Under the pieces are notes generated by a model. The model was not told the origin of the DNA. It searched no databases and was given only the letters and a program-made list of their open reading frames with translations. A stretch of DNA of 64,000 nt from Anaeramoeba flamelloides (Eukaryota > Metamonada > Anaeramoebidae), in the NCBI GenBank assembly GCA_027625915.1, contig JANTQA010000032.1:558001-622000 (forward strand), in the 5' to 3' direction. This document shows positions 24,675-33,412 of the stretch, piece after piece. Position 1 is the stretch's first letter. Each line of letters opens with the position of its first letter. The translations under genes and the position numbers were made by a program.

Positions 24675-24735
24675 TCTAATTCGAAAGAATTGTGTAAAAT
24701 GTATTTTTTTTCTCTATTCTTTTAAATTTGAGAAA
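24675..24735. repeat. Hairpin module, copy 2
   Basis: Reads TCGAAAGAATTGTGTAAAAT on the left and TTTTTCTCTATTCTTTTAAA on the right: the same imperfect palindrome as at 355-418. Confidence 0.65.
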
Positions 24736-27497
24736 ACATAACTTTGTTTGATTTTAATTTCTTTGATTAAATAAAAATCTAAAAACACTTTTCCAATCAA
24801 AACAAAAATTGAAAAAAATTTTATGGCAGTTTTCAAGAATTCAAAAAAATAGAGTAAAAACTCTAAAAGCACTTTTCTAGGGTTCCAGTTTTTGTTTAGA
24901 ATTTCGATCTGTTTTCTAAACAAAATTAAAACTCTGGAAAAGTTAATCGCGATTTTCTCGAAGTTTTATATTGTATTTTTAAGATTTACAGATTTTCTGT
25001 ATCAATAATAAAAAAAAACTCAAGAAAACCAACATCAAATTAATGTTTAATTAATAAAACAGTATTTATTTTATCAAAAAAAAAAAAATTTTTTTTATTT
25101 TGTTTTAGTAATGATAAGTGTAAACTTTAAAGTGAATTTTGAAATTCGAGTAAAAAAGTGAAATTAATATTTTTTATTTTCTTTTATTTTTTGATAACTG
25201 TCCCGAAAAAAAAAATTGGGGCAGATCAAAAAAGAGAGTTACATTTATTTCACAACAGTAAAGAAAAGAATAATTATTTGTTTTCAATAAAGTTATTGGA
25301 TAAAAGTAAAATATAGAGAACATAAATGGGTTTAAGACACTTTCATACATTTTATGTTAATATTAGAGTAGTTTTTTAATTTTGAAAAGCTCTAACATTA
25401 CTGATGGAATTATTAATTCTAGTTTATTTTTCCAAAATGTTGGGTTTCTTTTAACTTTTGTTTTCAGGACTATTTATGTTGATGTTTCTGTGATGGTTTC
25501 CTAATTTTGGAATTTCTTGTTTCCTTCTTAGATGTTTTTTCTTTTTCTTCTTTGACTTGTTACTTTATGTGGTAATAATAATTACTCAAAGACACAGATT
25601 TACATAAGAAACAATTATTTTCTGTTTCTTTTTCTTAAAGACATCACAATTTTATTTCAGAAAAAAAAAAAAAAAAAAAAAAAAAAAAACATAAAATAAT
25701 GGATCAAATAAACCAAAATTCTCTTTATTTTTTTTCCATTTCCTAATTTGAATTAATTCCTGTTTTTAAAGTGATTATTAATATTTGTTTTATTATTATT
25801 TTGCCAATTTAAAAACTGGCACGTTTAAGGGAGTAAGTACATTTTACCAATTTTAGGTACCACAGTTTATGCGAAACTGAATTATTCAAATCATTTCTTT
25901 AACCAAATAAATTAACAATTTTAATAAATAACTAGAGTTTCAGATATCACCTAGTATAATATATTTGCATACCAATTATAAAATGGAAATCAAAAAAATG
26001 AAAAGATTGATTAAGAAAAAATTAAAAAAAATCATTTATTTCTTGATCTTATCTATAATATTTAATATAATTACTTCTTCTTTCCTTGGTTTTATTTTTA
26101 ATTCTTCATGGAAATACTTTTGTTTGGAAAATTTTTGATTAACAAATTACTTCCTATTTCAAGGGAATTTGGTTCAAGAAAATGAATTTCAAATCCTATT
26201 TTTATTTAATTTATCTAATTCTAGTTTGGGTTCAAGAAAATAGGATATTTTTTGAATTATTTTTCAGAAATAAAGATTTATTGGACAAATGAGTTTGATT
26301 TTATAATTATTTATTTTTCGATAAAATTTGAAAACTCAAAATAATTCTAATTCATGCTTGAAATTTTTTCTCAATTTTTCTTTTTCTTTGGGTTGAGTCT
26401 TTTGTAGTTGTTTTTTGAATTTCGAGAATTCATCACTTTTACTTTAATCTTTGAAGTAATATTCCTTTGTTTTTGGCTTAGTAGGATAAAAATATTTGAA
26501 ATTATAATTTTGAAAAGAAATTTGTAAAAAAATGTTTTTTAAAATAATAATAAATAGTAATGGGGTGCGAAATATACAATGTAGCATCTTGTTTGGACTC
26601 ATACAAATTAAGAAGATATTGAAAACAAATCTTCTAAAATATACTTTGTTCGTATTTTTTTTTCATTCTTGATTTCAACAAATTTATCTAGATAGGTGAT
26701 CTTTCTTGTTTGACCATCAAAAAGAAAAGATTTGTTTAAAATGCAAACCTTCTCGAAGTCTATTTTTTTATTTTTTGGTTTATTCTAGGGTTAATTTTAA
26801 GAATTTCCCAAAAACACATTTCTAGATTCAAAACCTAATTTAATATAACCAAAATTGAATCAAAAAAAAATGTTCAAAAAATGAAAGATTCAACTCTGGT
26901 TTACTTTGTTTTCTTTTCACAAATAGAGGAGTGAACAGTGAATGGTATTTTGGTTTCAAGTTTCAATATTACATGGCACTCAAAAAGCTTTTTTCGATAA
27001 GGTTGTCGAAATTAAAATTTTTCAAAATGGTATATTGTACCTACTTCCTTAAAAAAAATTTGTTAAAAGAAAAACAAAATAACATATATCACACAGCACT
27101 ATGATGAAAAAATTTTTCAAAAACAAATTATACCTTTGCTAATTTTTCGCTTTTTAATAACTTCACTTATTATAAATATGATTGGCTAATAAAAGATCTT
27201 TGATCAATAATTATTTTTAAAGATATTTTACAATTTAAGTTGGAAAATCCATTCTTCCAGGTTCTATTTATGTTTTTTTTTAAATTTAAAAGTACAAATT
27301 TTTCAAAATTTTTTTCTTCACAGTTAGGTGGTGACATCATATATTTTAAAACTATTTTAAATTTAATAAATATCTTTCTAATGAAAAATCAATTATTTTG
27401 ACTATTTTAGCATTATTTATTCTTTTAAATCCTGGAAAAGCGCCGTTAGGTTTTCTTGTGATTTTGTGAAGTAAAAAGAAAATTAAAAAAAACCTAG

Positions 27498-27600
27498 GCA
27501 CTTGATGGCACTCGATGACACTCTATGACACTCTATTGCTCTCTATGGCTCTCTATGGCACTATATAGCTCTCTGTGGCCCTATGTGGTACGTGGTGAGC
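27498..27600. repeat. Degenerate CTCTATGGCA tandem array
   Basis: About ten imperfect copies of a roughly 10-bp unit (CACTTGATGG, CACTCGATGA, CACTCTATGA, CTCTCTATGG and so on). It is unusually G+C-rich for this window. Related short strings (GGCACCCCGCAGCACC) appear beside the sister element at 32300 and at 43540. Confidence 0.85.
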
Positions 27601-27611
27601 ACATTCGTTAG

Positions 27612-27680
27612 GTTTTACAGGATTCAAAACAATAGAGTCCAAATCTATGATTTTACTCTATTCTTTTGAAATCTGGAAAA
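27612..27680. repeat. Hairpin module, copy 3
   Basis: One of the best-preserved copies: GATTCAAAACAATAGAGTCC on the left and GATTTTACTCTATTCTTTTG on the right, flanked by GTTAGGTTTTACAG and CTGGAAAACCGCC. Confidence 0.85.
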
Positions 27681-28478
27681 CCGCCATTAACTTTTCTTGA
27701 GTTTTCTGTCTATTTGTAAAATCAATAGATTTTCGTTAGTAATTTTTTTTCTACATTTCAGTTTTATTAGAAAAGTACAGTATTTTCAAAACTATGAGTT
27801 ATTATCTATTCAACTAAATATCCGAACGTTGAGATTAAACTAGTTTTCATTGTCACATCAAGTTAATTAAAATTTTCTACCCAAAAAAACACCTTTTTTT
27901 CTCGACTAGAGACGTTTAAAAATCGTAGTACTACTAAAAACAATAAATACAATAGCCTCAAGAATTTGAAGTTCTGGAATTTTGTTTATATTGTAAACTA
28001 ACTTTATGAACTTAAAAATGGTGAAATGTTAATTAAAGTATAAGTTTTGTCTAACTCTTTTTTTTCAATTTTGTTTTTTTATACTCACCAAGTTGAAAGA
28101 ATAATGTTAAAAATTTTTGAAAAAATTTCTTGATTTAAGGATTTTGTCTAAAATCAAATCGTTGACATCAGAACATCGATTTTTCAAAAATTTAAAAATG
28201 ATCTATTCAAATTTTTAGGAATATATTTTTTAAAAGAAATGTTTGTTGAAGCAAATTCGTTCACAAATCAATTTTAATCCTTTGGTGGATTTATTTAATA
28301 AATCCTTTACTGAAAAAATACACTACAAAAATCTAATGACTTTGACAAAGCATTTCCCCTTTAAAAGTGTTTTAAAGGTTTGTAAAAGTGTTGAAAGTGT
28401 TTGTAAATTTTCTGGAAGTGTGTAAATTGTCTGGAAGTGTCGAAGCTTTGTAAAAGTCATGAGTTTTTTGTAGAGCAT

Positions 28479-28545
28479 GTTTTTTGTTTTTTGATTTTTG
28501 TTTTTTGATTTTTGTTTTTTGATTTTTGTTTTTTGTTTTTTGTTA
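28479..28545. repeat. 14-bp tandem repeat
   Basis: Unit GTTTTTTGATTTTT repeated three to four times and decaying into TTTTTTG. It lies just past the last well-supported exon of the RGG-PH gene. Confidence 0.9.
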
Positions 28546-28595
28546 TTTTTTGAGAAATAAAAAAAGAAAATAAAAAAAGAAAATAAAAAACAAAC

Positions 28596-29498
28596 TTTAG
28601 CAATCTCTTTTGCCCAAACTGTAAGATCATCAATTCCTTCGGGACTTTTAAAATAATAAGTTTTTTTACTCGTCTTGATATAAAACCCTTTTCCCTTTTC
28701 CTCATAATACCCGATCTCTTCTTGTTTTTTTATTTCCAAGTATTTCTTATATATATTCTTTTGTGCCTTTTTTTGGTTTGTATACCAAAACAATTTATAA
28801 TTTTCTCTTTCTTTGATCAAACAGAAGTATCTTTTTTGATATACTCTCCTTTTTTTGAAAATTCCGCCTCCCTAAAAAGATGATTATTTAAAAAAAAAAA
28901 AATAAACAAATGATAAAAAAGAAAAGAAGAAGAATTAAAAAAAAAGAAAATTTGTTTTGTTAAAAACGGAATACAGTGGTGTAATTTCTTTTCAAAGTGT
29001 GTAACTTTTAAATAAAGAGTCGACAAATCTCTTGTTTTTCCAGATGAAAAGAAAAGTGAAAAGTAAAAAATCAAAAAAGTTGAGTAAAAAGTCATTTGGG
29101 GGCTACCATTATTTAAAAGGGTGCCTGATTTTATTGACCGATCACTTTGGTCTTTTCGGCATCAAAAATTCTTGTTCATAAAAAAAAAATAAAAATGAAT
29201 TTTCTCTTTTTGATTTTTTTCCTCAAATAAAAAAAAATTTTTGAAGAAAAAAAAAAAGAACACAAGAAATTTTTTTTTAATTAAAAATTTGCCATACCTT
29301 TTTTAATAAGATCCCTTCACGAACAACTTCAGAGTTTACTCTTTTTTTTTGAATACTAATCTTTCCTTTGCGAATCATCGTATCTTGTTTTCTTCCACCT
29401 TTCCCACTACTTCCACCCCTTCCACCTCTTCCACCTCTTCCGCCTCTTCCACCTCTTCCACCTCTTCCACCTCTTCCTCTTCGTCCACGTGAAGACAT
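28596..29498 (-). CDS. Small RGG-box + PH-domain protein, 2 exons (3' end uncertain)
   Basis: Exon 1 (29498-29299 plus the G at 29298) encodes 67 residues: MSSRGRRG, then about seven RGG repeats, a SSGKGGRKQD linker, a basic stretch and REGILLKK. Exon 2 (28871-28596) encodes GGGIFKKRRVYQKRYFCLIK, then KLFWYTNQ, FYIKTSKKTYYFKSPEG and DDLTVWAKEIAK. Joined in phase 0 across a GTATGG...TTTTTAG intron, this gives a complete PH domain: EGILLKK start, KRYF strand, and a final helix with the invariant Trp (TVW). PH domains bind phosphoinositides or proteins and RGG boxes usually bind RNA, so the pair suggests a membrane-RNA link; that is inference. After EIAK the frame runs on to 28323 through low-complexity sequence; a GTTTGT donor at 28595 with acceptors at 28431 or 28412 keeps frame, so the C-terminus is unresolved. 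A longer upstream frame adds a Phe/Ile-rich leader that I reject. Confidence 0.8.
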
Positions 29499-31043
29499 TT
29501 TATAAAGTGAAAAATATATAAAAAAGAAAAAAATGATAAAGAAAAAGATTTTGTCTTTTATTTCCCATTTTGAAATCAAATCACGTGATTATTGACAAAA
29601 CAAATTGAATTTTATTATAACTTTTTAATTTACAAGTTCTTTTCTTTTTCTCTATTATTATTAAATACAGTTATCTTTCAAAAGACTATTTTTTTTTAGA
29701 TAAACAAAAATCGTTCTTTGCCTATTTTCTCATACTAGTTGGTAATTCATTAGATTTTAAATTGTGTTTTGAACACAAAAGAGGAAAATTAAATTTTTTT
29801 ACTGCTTTCTGTATTCATGGGTTCTTAAAAAATCTTGGTTTTCATTTTGTCGACATCTTTTAATCAAATTTCTCAAGGTTAAAGAGAAGTGACAATAATA
29901 TTCTAGAACTTTTTTAATTTTGAAATAAATGTTTAACTTTTTTATTAAATTTATCTAATAAAAACATAAGACGCTGAATTGAGTTTGACAGAAAACTTTT
30001 TTGGAACAATTACATAGGGGGGGTAGACGTCATTAATAATAGGGACTTATACCAAATAGTATTCTTCTTTGATATTTTTGTAAATAGTTTTTTATTTGTG
30101 TCAGAAAAGGATTCGAAATTTGATCAAACAGAAATTGGATGAGAATACAACTGAACTTTAAAAATGGTCACCAAACAATAACCACAATTTAATTTGAAGT
30201 GGGAAAAAAGAAAATCAAAATTGCGAGAAATAATCTTGATAAAGGATTCATGTATACCAAGGTGAAGTCTTAAATTAAAGTAAATCACTCTTGATTAAAA
30301 ATTATTATTGTTTACCATGCTTCAAATAACTCGAAAAAGTCGATTTTCCAATTAGTTACAAAATATTGTTGATCTTATCATTTAAAAAACAAACATTGCA
30401 AAAGTAAAAAACCCAACAATTTCAGAAAAAATTATTTATTTTAGACCAATTTAAAGGCAGGGGTATCATTACTAAGATTTCAAAGTCGAAAAATGGCATT
30501 CTTAAATTTATGGCGGTATGTAGTTAAGTTGCTAAAAAATTCAATTGTTGTCAAAAAAAGAAAAAAAAATGAATTAATAGGCAATTTTGACCAATGATTT
30601 TGATAATTTGAGAAAAAGATTGAAAATACAACTGGCTTGATAAAAAGGAAAAAAAAAAACAAATCATTTTTTCGGTTTGTATGTTTCTTATTAGTATATA
30701 AATCTTTGAAATTTAAAAAAATTGAAAAAATAGTTTCTTTTGGAACTTCGAAATTTTATTTTTTACAGACAATAATACTATTATATTTTGGTATTTATAT
30801 TTTTAGATTTAGGATGGTAATTAAAAAAAAAAAATTCCATTTGAAAATTTTTAATAGTGATCATACATAAAAAACCCAATAATTTAGTGTTCAATAATTT
30901 TACTAATTCATTTTTTTAGTACAATTTCAAATAGCGTTATTTCTTACTTTCAATTATAATATAGATTAATTCTACCGAATTTCAAGATGACACCAACTCC
31001 TTCAGAGACAAAGTTCATTTTTCAATTTTCCGAATAACTTATA

Positions 31044-31240
31044 CAGTCAGTTTCACTTTTAAGGCACAAACTTTCAACGAAATTTAAGGCACAAAAAAAT
31101 CTCAAATTAAGGCACAAAATTTGCAATTTTTTTTTTTACAATTTATTTTTACTAGAATTTGAATTTTGTGCTTTAATTTGAGATTTTTTTTGTGCCTTAA
31201 ATTTCGTTGAAAGTTTGTGCCTTAAAAGTGAAACTGACTG
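31044..31240. mobile_element. Palindromic Tc1/mariner-like MITE, best copy
   Basis: A 197-bp element with near-perfect inverted halves. It starts CAGTCAGTTTCACTTTTAAG and ends with the mirror GTGAAACTGACTG, with TA duplicated at 31042-31043 and 31241-31242. Each half contains three AAGGCACAAA-type boxes at roughly 25-28 bp intervals, which look like repeated transposase-binding sites. It has no coding capacity. It is closely related to 9639-9836 and more distantly to 55142-55304. Confidence 0.93.
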
Positions 31241-31329
31241 TATTTATTAAAGAATTATCAAAATTACCACTAGCCACCTTTAACCAATGGAACAACAATT
31301 ACAGATTGATCCAAACCCATTTAACTACA

Positions 31330-32790
31330 CAATCATGATAAAAAAATTCCCCATTTAATATTGTTTCACTTTTTGAGAACTTCACTTATAATAAACACTT
31401 TTTATTATTAAAAGATCTTATATAAAAAATTATTTTTCAAGATATTTGATAATTAAAGTTGGAAAATCTAATTTTCCAGATTCTATTTAGATTTTTTTCA
31501 GATTATATAGTAAAATATTCGAATAATTTTTTTTCACAATAAGAAATTAATTATTATTATTATTAAAAAAATATTTTAGATTTAATAATTATCTTTCAAA
31601 CAGGTAACCAGTTATTTCGACCCTTAAAGAATTATTTATTGATATAAATTGAAAAAAATATTTTTTCTTTGATTTTCCGTTAGGTTTTTTTTTAATTTTT
31701 GTAATAAAAAAACTTATGGCACTTTCATTCGGTTTTCTTGAGTTTTCTATTTATTTGGAAAATCAATAGATTTTTGTTAGGTTTTTTTGAGTTTTTTGTT
31801 TATTTGGAAAATTTATTGATTTCCTAAACAAATCGAAAACTCAAAAAAATCTAGAGCACATCAAAAATAAAACAGAAAACCTCAAGAAAATCTAGGACAC
31901 TTTTCATTAGTTTTTTTTTAATTTTTGTAATAAAAACTGCAATTAGATTTTCCAGGATTTAAAATAATGGAGTAAAATCAAAGATTTTGCTCAATTCTTT
32001 CGAATTCTGGAAAAGCGAGGCACTCTACGAATACTTTTCATTAGGTTTTCCAAAATTTATAATAATGGAGTTAAATAAAAGATTTTACTCAATTCTTTTA
32101 TATTCAGGAAAATTTAGGGCACTTGCAATAGGTTTTTTTTTAAATCTTTGTTTAGATTAGAAAATAAATAGATTTTTGAAACAAAAACAAAAATTAAAAA
32201 AAAAAATGTTGTTAGGTTTTCCATAATTTAAAAGAATTAAGTAAAATCAGAGATTTTTCTCCATTCTTTTAAAACCTGGAAAATCCAAACACGCTAAGGC
32301 ACCCCGCAGCACCCCACAGCACTTGACGGACACTTTCGTTAGGTTTTTCGGGATTATAAAGAATGTGGTAAAATCTATGATTTTTACACGATTCTTTTGA
32401 ATCATGTAAAACCTGGGCACTTGGCGACACTTCCCTGGAACTCTAGGGAAATTATTATCATCTGAAATTTATTTTCTCTATTATAGTTTTATTAGATGAG
32501 TACTACATTTTTAAAAATCTTGGCTATTATTTATCAAAGTAAATTTCCCCAATTTGAATTAAACAAAAATCCATTCTTCTGTTTATTTGTAATTGTTTAC
32601 CTAAAAAAATCACCTTTTTTTCTAGACTAGAGAATTTAAAAAAAGATTGTGCCACTAACAAAATAAATACAATAACCCACCAAATTGAAGTTCTGTAATT
32701 TTGATTGATTATTGATAACCTTTTTTATTAATGATGAATGGTTAATGAAAGTATTAGTGTTATCTACATTTTTTTTTTCAATTTTATTTT
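31330..32790 (+). mobile_element. Compound GTTAGG element, copy 2 (expanded)
   Basis: Same block order as 27080-28080 but with an expanded centre. The GTTAGGTTTT/AATCAATAGATTTT blocks occur several times (31677-31880) and are followed by four hairpin modules in a row (31947-32411). The right flank shares CTAGACTAGAGAATTT, AATAAATACAATA and TTGAAGTTCTG with copy 1. No open frame of note. Confidence 0.7.
31947..32411. repeat. Array of four hairpin modules
   Basis: Copies at 31947-32014, 32045-32112, 32216-32283 and 32343-32411. Each runs from a TTTTCCAG-like word through AATGGAGTAAAATC-type and GATTTTGCTCAATTCTTT-type halves to CTGGAAAA. They are spaced by GTTAGG and short G+C-richer strings such as GGCACTCTACG. 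Confidence 0.85.
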
Positions 32791-32929
32791 TTCATATAGG
32801 TATATGAATAAAAACAAAAATAAAGTATTTATACACCGTTAGGGGAAATTGGGGCATCTGTAAATACCAATGAAGAAAACCACCGACTATATTAGAATTT
32901 TTGATGATTTTATCTATTATCAGGCTATT

Positions 32930-33275
32930 AGCGATAAATTTGTTGAAATTGCAGAATAACCATTTGTTACTTTATCAAATAGATAGGCACCATCAACTAA
33001 TTCTATTTGAGTTTTTTTATTTCAAAGAACTTAACACATCAAACGAATACGAACCCTAAAAACAAAACATTTAAATTAGATATAAACTGTATTGTAATTA
33101 AAAAAAAGGAAGGAAAACAAAAAACAAAAAAAAATATACAAAATTACAAAATTATTTACAAACTCTAGAAAGTTGTGATATTGCTATCCCTTTAAATTGT
33201 TTTAACTGCATCCAAAAATTTGAAATTGAGTTTTAGTTCTATTAAAGATTTTTTGGATATTTGAGAAAGGCTAGG
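32930..33275 (+). repeat. Dispersed GATCGATCAA element, partial copy
   Basis: Contains AAATTTGTTGAAATTGC, ATCAAATAGATAGGCACC, ATCAACTAATTCTATTTGAG, TTTCAAAGAACTTAACA and later AAAAATTTGAAATTGAGTTT, in the same order as at 1390-1740 and 55980-56345. Confidence 0.6.
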
Positions 33276-33412
33276 GTCAAACTTTTGAGCCACACTTTTT
33301 TAAAAATGGTTTTATTTGCAAATAAAAAAAATAAAAAATAAAAAAAAAATGAAAATAAAAATGAAAATAATAATTTTTAATAATCTATTTTATTGATTTT
33401 TTTTCTATTAAA

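Larger units (their letters stand above)
27080..28080 (+). mobile_element. Compound GTTAGG element, copy 1
   Basis: About 1 kb that matches 31330-32790 in the same order and orientation. Shared blocks are AACTTCACTTAT, AAAAGATCTT, AAGTTGGAAAATC, the GTTAGG/hairpin block, then ACCTTTTTTTCTCGACTAGA (CTAGACTAGA in the other copy), AAATAAATACAATA and TTGAAGTTCTG. It includes a degenerate roughly 10-bp tandem array (27498-27600) and a hairpin module (27612-27680). No coding capacity, so it is non-autonomous; class unknown. Confidence 0.7.
24382..28322. other. Intergenic region with repeat modules
   Basis: No supportable gene. It contains a hairpin module copy (24675-24735), a 30-A tract near 25660-25689, and the first copy of the compound GTTAGG element (about 27080-28080). 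The 69-residue frame at 24714-24923 overlaps the hairpin module and is low-complexity. Confidence 0.5.
29499..33412. other. Intergenic region with MITE and GTTAGG element
   Basis: No supportable gene. It holds the cleanest MITE copy (31044-31240), the second compound GTTAGG element (31330-32790) and a partial GATCGATCAA-family repeat (32930-33275). The frames at 30480-30870 are low-complexity. An 8-G run occurs at about 30017. Confidence 0.5.

Noticed and set aside
27498-27600. Tandem short repeats considered as a CRISPR or telomere-like array
   Set aside because: Units are degenerate, about 10 bp, without spacers, and lie inside a dispersed nuclear repeat.
28817-29095. 92-residue minus-strand frame inside the RGG-PH intron
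   Set aside because: It is Phe-rich, and the PH domain is complete only when this stretch is removed as an intron.
29499-29579. 27-residue Phe/Ile N-terminal extension of the RGG-PH protein (possible membrane anchor)
   Set aside because: It is AT-rich leader sequence read through in frame; the Met before SSRGRRG is the more credible start.
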